Shown in pieces: positions 1-7,838 of a DNA stretch of 64,000 nucleotides (position 1 is its first letter; every line of letters begins with the position of its first letter). This DNA comes from Thauera sedimentorum (lineage in GTDB: Bacteria; Pseudomonadota; Gammaproteobacteria; Burkholderiales; Rhodocyclaceae). The notes under the pieces are model-generated. The model was not told the DNA's origin, did no database searches, and saw only the letters and a program-made list of their open reading frames with translations. The stretch is taken from contig NZ_JACTAH010000001.1 of NCBI RefSeq assembly GCF_014489115.1, forward strand, positions 1,178,001 to 1,242,000, written 5' to 3'. The translations under genes and the position numbers were made by a program.

Positions 1-1
1 A

Positions 2-1549
2 TACTGCCCCGCGCGAGATTTCAAGCAGCTTCGGCACGGCGACGGGTACGCGAACCAGTCTAACTTTGGGCACCTTCAGGTGTTTGCTGATTTTCCGGAC
101 GACGAGGGCGAGGAGAACTACTCCATCCGTATCTATCGGGGCAGAAATGAGGGAAACGTCGGCTGCCAGCGATCAGGAAGCGCGAAGATCAATGCCCACG
201 TGGCGAACTCAGATAACCTGTTCAGCGTATACGTGCCCGGGTTGGCCGGCATCCCGCAGACTGAGCAGTTCCGGTCAGAGAGCGTAATCCGGCGTGGCGT
301 CGCGAGTGGCGACGCCAACCTCCACCTCAGGAACGTTCTTTACATCCTCAGCCGTCGCGACCGGGGCAATATGCTCGAAACGCTGAAGAAGCGTATGCGC
401 GCCCTCTTCCCCCAGTTCCATCTCTGGGTCGATTTCAACCCAGCGAAGGACGTTTATATTGGCGTCGAAATATCCACAACGGGGCAATACGGGCGGAGAT
501 GCCCGCTTGAACTGGTGGGGACCGGCGTGCTGCAGGCTCTTCAGATTTTCTCCTACGTGACCCTTTTTTCCCCGAAGCTCCTCCTACTGGACGAACCGGA
601 CTCCCACCTTCATCCCGACAACCAGGTTTTACTCGCTGAAGCGCTCCGTTACATAACGTCGGAATCCGGCACCAAGGTCGTCATCTCGACCCACAGCCGG
701 CACTTGGTCGAAGCCATGTACGGTGAGGCGAATTTCGTTTGGCTGAAGAATGGCTCCGTCTTCAAGCAGGGCGTTGAACTTGAGCGCTTGCCCCTGCTCC
801 TCGATATCGGGGCGCTTGACTCCTTCGACAAGCTGATGGCGGGCACAATCAGCTTCGTCTTCCTTACCGAGGACACCGACAAACGGATGCTCCAGGCTTT
901 GGTCGCACGCTCCGGGTTCCCGATGTCCAAATGCCTCATCTATAGCTATAAGACCTCCACCAACCTCGAATCCGCGAAGATCCTAGCTGCCTTCATCCTG
1001 AAAAGCGCGCCGAAAACGACGGTGGTGATCCACCGCGACCGGGACTTCATGACGGACGAGGAGGTAGGTACCGTGTCCGCCAAAATTTCCGACGTCGGCG
1101 CGGTTCCTTTCATCACGGAACACAGCGATGTCGAAGGGTACTTCATTGTTCCCGGGCACATTGCCGAACTTACCGGCAAGGATCCTTCCGAAGTAGCCGA
1201 GTGGCTCAACAGTATCGCTAGGGAAGAGCACGTCGCGATCCAGCACGACTTCACAAGAAAGCGGGACGAGTTGAAACAGCTCCTCTACAAGGGCGCAGCC
1301 AAATTTCCGGATACCATTGCTCTACTCGGGAAGGAAATCCCCCTTCCGCCCGAAAAGAGAGTCGGAAAAGCAATGCTAAGGAGAGTCAGAAGCCAGATTA
1401 AGGATTTCGCTGGAACGGTTCCCGATTTCCTGAAGCCTACTGTTCATATCTGGTCGCCGGGGTTAAAACTGATCCTCGAATCCATAACAGACGCTCCAGT
1501 CTATTCTCCCGTATCCAGAGGCCGGCCGATACGGGTCTCAAAGCTCTAA
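2..1549 (+). CDS. OLD-like ATPase/TOPRIM nuclease, 5'-truncated by window edge
   Basis: The frame is open from the first base of the window, so the true start and the Walker A motif lie upstream; about 515 codons are visible. Numbering from the GTG at 80, the sequence shows the Walker B/D-loop LLLLDEPDSHLHP (D171, E172) and the H-switch STHSR (H205). A C-terminal region then carries TEDTDK (E264) and HRDRDF (D320, D322), which fits the acidic residues of a TOPRIM nuclease centre. An ABC-type ATPase followed by TOPRIM is the layout of OLD-family nucleases, many of which act in phage defence or DNA repair. The base composition looks lower in GC than the housekeeping genes to the right, which suggests acquired DNA. 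The role in defence is inference. Confidence 0.72.
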   Translation, partial: YCPARDFKQLRHGDGYANQSNFGHLQVFADFPDDEGEENYSIRIYRGRNEGNVGCQRSGSAKINAHVANSDNLFSVYVPGLAGIPQTEQFRSESVIRRGVASGDANLHLRNVLYILSRRDRGNMLETLKKRMRALFPQFHLWVDFNPAKDVYIGVEISTTGQYGRRCPLELVGTGVLQALQIFSYVTLFSPKLLLLDEPDSHLHPDNQVLLAEALRYITSESGTKVVISTHSRHLVEAMYGEANFVWLKNGSVFKQGVELERLPLLLDIGALDSFDKLMAGTISFVFLTEDTDKRMLQALVARSGFPMSKCLIYSYKTSTNLESAKILAAFILKSAPKTTVVIHRDRDFMTDEEVGTVSAKISDVGAVPFITEHSDVEGYFIVPGHIAELTGKDPSEVAEWLNSIAREEHVAIQHDFTRKRDELKQLLYKGAAKFPDTIALLGKEIPLPPEKRVGKAMLRRVRSQIKDFAGTVPDFLKPTVHIWSPGLKLILESITDAPVYSPVSRGRPIRVSKL

Positions 1550-1861
1550 TATACGCGGACTTACCAACGCGAGCAGAGTTTGTCGGTAGGTTTAGGCGGT
1601 ATCTCCGCCACGTCTTCTTGGACAGTTGGACGTCTGCTGAGGCCGAGGTACTGCCGTTTGCGGTCAGCATGAGACAGGTGCTCGGCCGAAGCGGTCTGCC
1701 AGGGAAGAGTCGAACAATGTCCGGTTTACACAAAACTGCGGACACGCCCGGGCTTGATGTAGCGGCCAACCCATACGGATTCGACAGCGAAAATGCTTAA
1801 CGACTCGACAAGTCTCCTGCATGACCACGTTGACTGGCATAGATCGTCGTACGACGATTGA
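1550..1861. other. 312-bp gap with one doubtful small ORF
   Basis: No recognisable gene. A TTG-started frame at 1618-1800 on the plus strand would encode 60 residues. The same frame stays open upstream past the stop of the nuclease gene, reading LKALIYADLPTRAEF and on, so it could be the tail of a frameshifted or degraded coding sequence. No Shine-Dalgarno site or family resemblance was seen. There is no clear terminator for either flanking gene; the two genes converge here. Confidence 0.3.
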
Positions 1862-2527
1862 TCACCATTTGCCGACGAGTTCCAGTTTTTCCAGCTTCAT
1901 CACTCTCTGTGTTCCGTCGCTACTTGCCAGGCCAAGCTCAGAAAGAATTGCCTTTGGGGTCGGCTTGAACCACTGTCGGCAGACATCTGCCAGGTCACCA
2001 TTCTCAGCTCGGCTCATGAACAACTTGATCAACTCATTGGTCAGTGCCGGATTCACTTGCAGATAGAAGTCGCCCTCTCGTACCAGTTCGAATGGGGAAT
2101 TGGCCATTTCTGACTTGGGTCTCTGGAACATTTTCCGTGGCAGGCGCAGTTTCGAGTCCGGGATTTTCTTCAGAAGGTTCTCCCGGAAGATCGGTGCCAT
2201 GAGGTCAATCACAACGCCATTGCATTCGATCCACGCATGAAAGGCTTCGTTGTGGCTGGCGACTTCTCCATTTTCGAAAGTCTCCATGTCCGTAAAAGCC
2301 ATCACAAGGTCAGTTGCATCATCGACACGGAAGAAGGCAGAGCCACAGACGGGTTGAGTTCTAAGCCCGAATGCCTTGTCGAGGACATAGCTACCAACCA
2401 TCGTGAAAAATACGCACCCGTTGGCGGTATGGGCATCCACGCTGTTTAGGACGGTAACCAGAATACGGCTCAGCCGTTCGTAGTCGACAAAGGAGAGCGG
2501 GAGTGGTGTTGATTTGGTTTTTTTCAT
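1862..2527 (-). CDS. DUF2026-like protein with possible Cys-His-Asp triad
   Basis: This 221-residue protein has no signal peptide or membrane segment. It resembles the DUF2026 family as I remember it: an N-terminal helix, a segment NGCVFFT, then FHAWIE and VIDLMAPIF. C38, H97 and D108 are placed like the triad of transglutaminase-like or arylamine N-acetyltransferase-like folds (Cys, then His next to an aromatic residue, then Asp in a beta strand). That reading is inference. It converges on the OLD-like nuclease and is followed after 36 bp upstream by the small GIY-YIG-like gene, which is transcribed first. The family's function is not known to me. Confidence 0.6.
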   Translation of the reverse strand: MKKTKSTPLPLSFVDYERLSRILVTVLNSVDAHTANGCVFFTMVGSYVLDKAFGLRTQPVCGSAFFRVDDATDLVMAFTDMETFENGEVASHNEAFHAWIECNGVVIDLMAPIFRENLLKKIPDSKLRLPRKMFQRPKSEMANSPFELVREGDFYLQVNPALTNELIKLFMSRAENGDLADVCRQWFKPTPKAILSELGLASSDGTQRVMKLEKLELVGKW

Positions 2528-2563
2528 TGCTAAGCCAATTCTGAGGTTCAGTAGCTACTCAGG

Positions 2564-2881
2564 TCATACAGCGCAAAGCAGCGGCCAGCCGTTGGCAGAT
2601 CGCCACATCTGCTCGCCCAGCTTCAAAATGGTGTCTGAGTCGTGGCAATGTTCGAACTGGGCATCGAGGCGCAGGAAGCTGAAAGTCCAGTTGTAGTCGG
2701 CCAGCGCAGGATAGCGATAGAGAGCCAGGCCACCTGTGCCGGGATCACCAAACGTGTGTTCCCTGGCACGGTTTCTCAGGCTTGATGCCATCCCGAAATA
2801 GACAATCGTCGTATTCCAGAACCGCGCCAGATCGTCTGGAGCATAATAGGGGACAGACCACGATTCTCGGCAGCTGTACAT
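2564..2881 (-). CDS. small GIY-YIG-like nuclease domain protein
   Basis: I chose the ATG at 2881, preceded by GAGGGG on the minus strand, because the longer open frame upstream is only arginine-rich shadow sequence. The 105-residue product contains SVPYYA, then TIVYFGMASSLRNRAREH, which resembles the first two strands and the helix of GIY-YIG domains (Y-x-G, then L-x-x-R-x-x-x-H). A catalytic glutamate is possible at QFEH but cannot be assigned. It probably forms a transcription unit with the DUF2026-like gene 36 bp downstream. Because the fold is short and diverged it may be a remnant. Confidence 0.42.
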   Translation of the reverse strand: MYSCRESWSVPYYAPDDLARFWNTTIVYFGMASSLRNRAREHTFGDPGTGGLALYRYPALADYNWTFSFLRLDAQFEHCHDSDTILKLGEQMWRSANGWPLLCAV

Positions 2882-2987
2882 ACATGAAGCTACCCCTCGG
2901 CCAGGTATGTCTGTCCGACGGCATTGGCCGATCAGCCGCCCTCGGGGATGCGCCCAGCCCGGGAAACGGGCCGGAGGCGCCCGCCTC

Positions 2988-3977
2988 TCACGGCTTCGCC
3001 GGCAAGGGCGCAAACTCCACCGGCACCCACGCATAGCCTTTCTTCTCCTTTCGCACATGACCCATGCCCGGGAAGGGCAGATGCATGCCGGCGACCATCA
3101 GCCGCTCTTCAGCCGCCCGCGCGAACAACGCCAGGCGGGCGGCCACGGCCTTGGCCGGGTCCACGTCGAACTCGATGGACACCACCGGCCTTGCGAACTG
3201 CACCGCGTGGTTGTGCACCAGGTCGCCCCAGATCAGCAGGCGTGCGTCGCCGTCGCTCACCAGATAGGCGCTGTGGCCCGGGGTGTGGCCGTGGGCGGCG
3301 ATGGCGGTGATGCCGGGGATGATCTCGCGGTCGCTCGCGAAGGTGTGCCACTTGCCGGCGGCGAGGTAGGGCGCGGCGGCGTCGCGGGCCATCTTGAAGA
3401 AGGGTTTGGCGCCTTCGGGCGCCGCGGCGGCGACTGCTTCGCTCAGCCAGTGGTCGTTGTCGGCCTGGGCGGACCAGACTTCGGCCTTGGGGAAGGCGGG
3501 TTGGCCGTCGGCGGTGACGAGTCCGTTCACGTGGTCGCCGTGCAGGTGGGTGACCAGCACCAGGTCGACCTGCTCGGGCTGGTAGCCGGCGGCGCGCAGG
3601 TTGTCGGCGATGTGGCCGAGCGAGGGGCCGAAGAGCTTGGCGGCGCCGGCGTCGACCAGCACCAGTTTGCTGCCGGTGTTGATCAGGTAGGCGTTGACCG
3701 CGGTCTGCACCGCCGGGCCCTTGAGGAACTTGCGCGCCAGCAGGGCGCGGATCTCCTGCTCGTCGATGTTCTTCAGCAGCGCGCTGTCCAGGTCGATGGC
3801 GCCGTCGTAGAGCGCGGTGATCTCGTAGCTGCCGACCGCCATCCGGTAGTAGCCGGGCACCTGGTTCATCTGCTGCGGGGCGGCGGCGGAGGCCAGCCCT
3901 GTGCAGGCGAGGAGGGCGGCGGCGAGCAGGGCGCAGAGTGGGCGGTGGAGGCGTGCGAAGGGGCGGCTGGCGGGCAT
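2988..3977 (-). CDS. Exported metallo-beta-lactamase-fold hydrolase
   Basis: The start at 3977 has GGAG seven bases upstream and gives a signal peptide (positive N-terminus, LCALLAAALLACTGLASA, cut near ASAAA). An upstream ATG at 4034 would spoil the signal. The mature protein has the zinc motif THLHGDH near residues 143-149, then a second-shell HGHTPGHS and a later WGDLVHNHA, all typical of class B-type MBL hydrolases such as lactonases and related esterases. It is about 329 residues and probably periplasmic. The substrate cannot be read from sequence; lactone or ester hydrolysis is a guess from the family. It is monocistronic, divergent from the next gene. Confidence 0.85.
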   Translation of the reverse strand: MPASRPFARLHRPLCALLAAALLACTGLASAAAPQQMNQVPGYYRMAVGSYEITALYDGAIDLDSALLKNIDEQEIRALLARKFLKGPAVQTAVNAYLINTGSKLVLVDAGAAKLFGPSLGHIADNLRAAGYQPEQVDLVLVTHLHGDHVNGLVTADGQPAFPKAEVWSAQADNDHWLSEAVAAAAPEGAKPFFKMARDAAAPYLAAGKWHTFASDREIIPGITAIAAHGHTPGHSAYLVSDGDARLLIWGDLVHNHAVQFARPVVSIEFDVDPAKAVAARLALFARAAEERLMVAGMHLPFPGMGHVRKEKKGYAWVPVEFAPLPAKP

Positions 3978-4089
3978 GGGGCGCTCCGTGGATGCTGATC
4001 GGGTGGTATCGATTTCGAGTATCCCATGATTCAAGCGTGCTTACAGTCTCCGCGGCGGGGGTGTGCCCGGTTCTGTTACCCTGCGGGTC

Positions 4090-4314
4090 ATGGACGTCCT
4101 CGACCCTTTCACGCATCGACCTGCCAATCTCGATGAGGCACAAGGCCTGATCGCCGCCGTGCGGCAACGCCTGGAAGCGCGTGGCATTGCGCATCGCGCG
4201 CCGCCGCCGGTGCCGACCAGTTGCTGCGGGCGCGGTTGTCACGGCTGCGTGTGGACGGGTTACTTCGAGGCCTTGTCCTGGTGGCGGGAAGACGCCCGGC
4301 GGCTGCTGGGCTGA
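4090..4314 (+). CDS. Oxidoreductase-like domain protein (small, Cys-rich)
   Basis: This 74-residue protein has a C-terminal PVPTSCCGRGCHGCVW motif, the signature of the short oxidoreductase-like family: a proline run, then a four-cysteine cluster, then Trp. These proteins are thought to bind metal or an Fe-S cluster, but their function is unproven. I preferred the ATG at 4090; an in-frame GTG at 4063, preceded by a G-rich run, is an alternative. It is divergent from the metallo-hydrolase and 81 bp before the DUF3014 gene. Confidence 0.65.
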   Translation: MDVLDPFTHRPANLDEAQGLIAAVRQRLEARGIAHRAPPPVPTSCCGRGCHGCVWTGYFEALSWWREDARRLLG

Positions 4315-4395
4315 GCGGGGCGCAGGCGCGGCCGGAACGCCGCGCGGCTTGCACCACTCCTACCGCGGTATTTCATTTGGCACAAAGGGGGCGAC

Positions 4396-5244
4396 ATGGC
4401 GATGAACGAACTGCGCTACAGCGGCGGTAAATGGCTGCCGGTGCTGGGGCTGGTGCTGGTTGCTGCGGCGGTTGCGGCTTTCCTGTGGCTGCGGCAGTCG
4501 CCCCCGCCGGTGGTGGAGCAACCGGTGGCCACAAGCCCGGCACCGCTGCCCGACGCCGCCATGCCGCCGGGCAACCAGGCGGGCGGGGTGATCGAGCCGC
4601 CGGAAAGCCTACCGCCCCCGCCCGTGCCGCCGGAACTGGCTGCCGAGCCGCTGCCGGTGCTGGACGAGAGCGACGGCGCGTTTGGCGAGGCGCTCTCCGC
4701 CCTGATGGGCGAGCGCGCCGGCATGCTGATGGGCAGTCACCTGGTGCGCCGCATCGTGGTCATCGTGGACAACCTGCCGGGCGAGCGCCTGCCCCTGTCG
4801 CGCTCGCCGCTGCGCCCGGCCGAGGGGGCATTCAGAGTCTCCGACGAAGGCGGCGCTATGACCATTGCCGCGGACAACGTCCAACGCTACACGCCCTATG
4901 TGGCGCTGGCCGAGGCGATTCCGGCCGAGCGTCTGGTGGCGCTGTATGCGCGCTTCTATCCGCTCTTCCAGGCGGCCTATGCCGAGCTCGGTTACGGTCC
5001 GGATGCGCAGTTCAACGACCGTCTGGTGGCGGTGATCGACCACGTGGTGGCAGCGCCCGAACCCGGCGGGCCGATCCAGCTCGTCCAGCCCAAGATCCGC
5101 TACCGCTTTGCCGATGCGCGGCTGGAGGCGCTTTCCGCCGGGCAGAAGATCATGATCCGCATGGGCAAGGAGAACGCCGGGCGCATCAAGGCCCGCCTGC
5201 GCGAAATCCGCACGCTGCTGACCGAGGCGGGGCGCCAGCGCTGA
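4396..5244 (+). CDS. DUF3014 membrane-anchored protein
   Basis: A 282-residue protein with one N-terminal membrane segment (LPVLGLVLVAAAVAAFLWL, about residues 14-32), followed by a proline/alanine-rich linker to about residue 90. The conserved globular part runs from LMGSHLVRRIVVIVDNLP through YTPYVALAEAIPAERLVALYARFYPLFQ in pieces to the C-terminus, matching DUF3014 proteins as I know them. It is probably anchored in the inner membrane with the domain in the periplasm. Function is unknown. Two in-frame starts (4396 and 4402) cannot be separated. Confidence 0.75.
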   Translation: MAMNELRYSGGKWLPVLGLVLVAAAVAAFLWLRQSPPPVVEQPVATSPAPLPDAAMPPGNQAGGVIEPPESLPPPPVPPELAAEPLPVLDESDGAFGEALSALMGERAGMLMGSHLVRRIVVIVDNLPGERLPLSRSPLRPAEGAFRVSDEGGAMTIAADNVQRYTPYVALAEAIPAERLVALYARFYPLFQAAYAELGYGPDAQFNDRLVAVIDHVVAAPEPGGPIQLVQPKIRYRFADARLEALSAGQKIMIRMGKENAGRIKARLREIRTLLTEAGRQR

Positions 5245-5272
5245 ACGCAGGCGCCGTATACGCGCGGCGCTT

Positions 5273-5323
5273 TCCTGCATCCGCTTAGCAAATTCTTAGC
5301 GAACCGGCACGAAGCATTTAGCA
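5273..5323 (+). promoter_or_regulatory. Tandem CTTAGCR heptamers in 11-bp register before cytochrome c gene
   Basis: Heptamers CTTAGCA (5284-5290), CTTAGCG (5295-5301) and TTTAGCA (5317-5323) all sit on an 11-bp grid; the position at 5306 is degenerate and one at 5273 is weak. Tandem 7-mers with 4-bp spacers are the classic target of OmpR/PhoB-type winged-helix regulators. About 22 bp downstream is CACACT (5345-5350), a possible -10. The same motif recurs at 7835-7874. The match is seen directly; the regulator is inferred. Confidence 0.5.
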
Positions 5324-5414
5324 AGCCGCCACCCGGTGGCGGCGCACACTGCGCGGCACGTCGGCAGCGGCTCGTCCCGGGCCGACCGGCGAGCGATGGA
5401 TGCAGGAGAGTACG

Positions 5415-5927
5415 ATGCGCAGTGTCAGTTCTATTGTTTCGATTCTTCCGATTGTTCCCGTTGTTCTCGCGGCCGGCGCTATGCTGGCCGCACCGGCCGC
5501 AGCGCAGGCCGGCGACGAGGCGGCCGCGACCCTGGTGGAGCGGGGCCGTTACCTGGCGCGGATTGCCGCGTGCAACGATTGCCACACGCCCAACTACGCT
5601 GCTACCGAAGGCAAGGTGCCGGAAGCCGAATGGCTCACCGGCGACCGCCTGGGCTGGCAGGGGGAATGGGGCACCAGCTACCCGGCCAACCTGCGCCGCT
5701 TCTTCGCCCGCACCAGCGAGGCGGACTGGCTGCGCATCGCGCGGGGGCGCGAGTTCCGCCCGCCGATGCCCGGTGTGATCCTGCGCGACATGAGCGACGA
5801 CGACCTGCGAGCGCTGTGGCACTACGTGCGCGCACTCGGCCCGGCGGGCGAGGAGATGCCGGCCTGGTTGCCGCCGGGGCAGGAACCGACCGGCCCGGTG
5901 GTGCGTTTCCCGATGGCGGGGCACTGA
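5415..5927 (+). CDS. Periplasmic monohaem cytochrome c
   Basis: The start at 5415 is set by AGGAGAG five bases upstream. The 170-residue product has a Sec signal peptide ending near AAPAAAQAG and one haem-binding motif CNDCH at about residues 53-57. Distal methionine candidates are in PPMPGVILRDMSDDDLRALW, a usual C-terminal cytochrome c arrangement. It is probably a soluble electron carrier in the periplasm. It heads a group with a PPOX protein and a PPOX-GAF regulator 80 bp downstream. The CTTAGCR array lies in its upstream region. Its electron donor is unknown; the E1 pair downstream is cytoplasmic and so not a direct partner. Confidence 0.85.
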   Translation: MRSVSSIVSILPIVPVVLAAGAMLAAPAAAQAGDEAAATLVERGRYLARIAACNDCHTPNYAATEGKVPEAEWLTGDRLGWQGEWGTSYPANLRRFFARTSEADWLRIARGREFRPPMPGVILRDMSDDDLRALWHYVRALGPAGEEMPAWLPPGQEPTGPVVRFPMAGH

Positions 5928-5977
5928 GAGCCCATTGCGCGCAGGCGGACGGGGGCGGGATTTCGCCAATGGCGAAG

Positions 5978-6003
5978 GCAGGAATGATGACTATCATTCC
6001 TGC
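5978..6003. promoter_or_regulatory. 26-bp inverted repeat directly before PPOX gene
   Basis: A perfect dyad GCAGGAATGAT-GACT-ATCATTCCTGC with 11-bp arms ends three bases before the ATG at 6007. It could be an operator or an RNA hairpin that controls translation of the next gene, which has no other obvious Shine-Dalgarno site. The inner part AATGAT...ATCATT resembles Fur half-sites, but the 4-bp centre does not match the usual 1-bp spacing. Confidence 0.5.
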
Positions 6004-6006
6004 ACC

Positions 6007-6504
6007 ATGCCGGATACCTCTTCCTCACTGCTCGATGCCGCCCACGTCGCCTTCATCACCGGCACGGTGGGCATCAACCTGGCCGCCTGCCGCCCGGGTG
6101 GCTTTCCCGCGCTGTCGCGCGCGGTGGGCTGCCGGGTGTCGGCCGATTGCGGCCAGGTCAGCGTGCTGGTGGGCGCGGCCGCCGCGGCAGACGTGATCGA
6201 CGCGGTGCGGCGCAGCGGGGCGGTGGCGGTGGTGTTCAGCGACCCGCCCACCCACCGCACCCTGCAACTCAAGGGCAGCAACGCCCTGGTGCTGCCGCCC
6301 GAGCCCGGCGACGTGGCCCTGGCGCACGCCTACCGCGATGCCTTTGCCGCCATCCTGGCGCCGTTCGGCTTTGCCGAAGGGGTGGTGCGCGCCTTCCTCT
6401 CCTGCCCGGACGACGACCTGCTGGCGGTGCGCTTTTCGCCCTCGGCAGCCTTCTCCCAGACGCCCGGCCCGCACGCCGGCGAACCGCTCCCGGGGCGGTC
6501 GTGA
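6007..6504 (+). CDS. PPOX-type flavin-binding split-barrel protein
   Basis: The 165-residue product shows the pattern of pyridoxamine-phosphate-oxidase-like split barrels: a first strand FITGTVGINLAAC, then ALSRAVGCRVSADCGQVSVLVG, and THRTLQLKGSNALV. Members bind FMN, F420 or haem. The ATG at 6007 begins where the domain begins; a longer reading from 5935 would read through the palindrome and adds no domain sequence. The stop overlaps the GTG start of the next gene (GTGA), so the two are translationally coupled. The partner is another PPOX domain fused to a regulator, so a shared ligand or a mixed dimer is possible (inference). Confidence 0.6.
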   Translation: MPDTSSSLLDAAHVAFITGTVGINLAACRPGGFPALSRAVGCRVSADCGQVSVLVGAAAAADVIDAVRRSGAVAVVFSDPPTHRTLQLKGSNALVLPPEPGDVALAHAYRDAFAAILAPFGFAEGVVRAFLSCPDDDLLAVRFSPSAAFSQTPGPHAGEPLPGRS

Positions 6505-7838
6505 AGATCCGCCTGGAATCCATTCGCGCCTGCCTGGAAGGGGTGATTCCCGGGACCATCGCCACCCGCGCGGCGGACGGCACGCCCAACATCGCCTACC
6601 TGTCGCAGATCGAATACGTCGATTGCGAGCACGTCGCGCTGTCCTACCAGTTCTTCAACACCACCCGGCGCAACATCCTGGCTTCGCCCTACGCCCGTGT
6701 GGCGGCGGTGGACCCGCACACCGGCGCGCACTACCGCCTGAGCCTGCAGTACCTGCGCACCGAAGAGAGCGGGCCGCTGTTCGAGCGCATGAAGGTGCGG
6801 CTGGCCGGCATCGCCTCGCACACCGGCATGTCCGGGGTGTTTCGCCTGCTGGGGGCGGACATCTACCGCGTGCTCGACATCGAACAGGTGCCGGGCGACA
6901 CGCTGCCTCCGCCGCCGCAGCCGTGCAACCTGCTGGCCTCGCTGCGCGCCTGCACCGAGAGCCTGTGCGGCGCACCCGACCTGGACGGCCTGCTGGCGCG
7001 CCTGTTCGATGGTCTGCAGACGCACTTCGGCATCGAGCACGCCATGATGCTGATGTTCGACGAGGCCGCGGGGCGGCTGTACACCGTGGCGACCCGCGGC
7101 TATGCGGATTCCGGCGTGGGTTCGGAGATCGCCCTGGGCGACGGGGTGATCGGCGTGGCCGCGCGCGAACGTACGCCCATCCGTATCGGCCACTTCACCG
7201 CGGAATACAGCTACGGCCGCGCGATCCGCGACAACATGGCGCGCAACGGCGTGGACGGCATCGACACTGAGATCCCGCTGCCCGGCCTGGCCGATTCGCG
7301 CAGCCAGCTGGCGGTGCCGGTGATGGCCTGCCGCCAGCTGGTCGGCATGCTGTACGTGGAAAGCACCCAGGATCTGCGCTTCGGCTACGACGACGAAGAC
7401 GTCCTGGTGGCGCTGGCCGGCCAGCTCGGCGCGGGCATCCGTCTGCTGCAGCAGATGCAGGAAACACCCGAGGAGGCGCCGCCCGCCGCACCGCCGATGG
7501 CGCCGGCGGGCCGTCCGCTGAGCGTGCGCCATTACGCCGAGAACGACAGCGTGTTCCTCGACGGCGACTACCTGATCAAGGGCGTGGCCGGCGCCATTCT
7601 GTGGGCGCTGGTGCGCGACTACGTGGACAGCGGACGCTGCGAGTTCAGCAACCGCGAGCTGCGCCTGGACCGCCGCATCCGCCTGCCGGATCTCTCCGAC
7701 AACCTGGAGGCGCGGCTGATCCTGCTGGCACGCCGGCTGGTGGAGCGCGACGCCCCGCTGCGCATCGAGAAAACCGGCCGCGGCCGCTTCCGCCTGTGCG
7801 TGAGGCGTCCGCTGGAGCTGGTGGACGTGCCGGTTTAA
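6501..7838 (+). CDS. PPOX-GAF-winged-helix regulator (one-component)
   Basis: The GTG at 6501 overlaps the preceding stop. The 445-residue protein has three parts. Residues 1-130 form a second split-barrel PPOX-like domain (TIATRAADGTPNIAYLSQIE). Residues about 142-320 are a GAF domain (HFGIEHAMMLMFDEAAGRL and LAVPVMACRQLVGMLYVES). Residues about 341-445 read like an OmpR/PhoB winged helix: a recognition-type segment SDNLEARLILLARRL, then the wing IEKTGRGRFRL. No receiver or kinase domain is present, so it would sense a ligand or cofactor directly. The heptamer arrays before and after its operon are the obvious candidate targets. The domain calls come from pattern reading, not from a profile search. 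Confidence 0.65.
   Translation: MKIRLESIRACLEGVIPGTIATRAADGTPNIAYLSQIEYVDCEHVALSYQFFNTTRRNILASPYARVAAVDPHTGAHYRLSLQYLRTEESGPLFERMKVRLAGIASHTGMSGVFRLLGADIYRVLDIEQVPGDTLPPPPQPCNLLASLRACTESLCGAPDLDGLLARLFDGLQTHFGIEHAMMLMFDEAAGRLYTVATRGYADSGVGSEIALGDGVIGVAARERTPIRIGHFTAEYSYGRAIRDNMARNGVDGIDTEIPLPGLADSRSQLAVPVMACRQLVGMLYVESTQDLRFGYDDEDVLVALAGQLGAGIRLLQQMQETPEEAPPAAPPMAPAGRPLSVRHYAENDSVFLDGDYLIKGVAGAILWALVRDYVDSGRCEFSNRELRLDRRIRLPDLSDNLEARLILLARRLVERDAPLRIEKTGRGRFRLCVRRPLELVDVPV

Noticed and set aside
2907..3998. A 363-codon plus-strand open frame opposite the metallo-hydrolase
   Set aside because: It is a Gly/Val/His-rich shadow of the true gene, which has a signal peptide and an HxHxDH motif.
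5978..6003. A true Fur box
   Set aside because: The half-sites AATGAT and ATCATT are right, but the 4-bp gap between them does not match the 19-bp Fur consensus. It is kept only as an unassigned palindrome.
5935..6006. Earlier start for the PPOX protein
   Set aside because: It would translate the palindrome into an Arg/Gly/Asp-rich leader with no domain match; the fold begins after the ATG at 6007.
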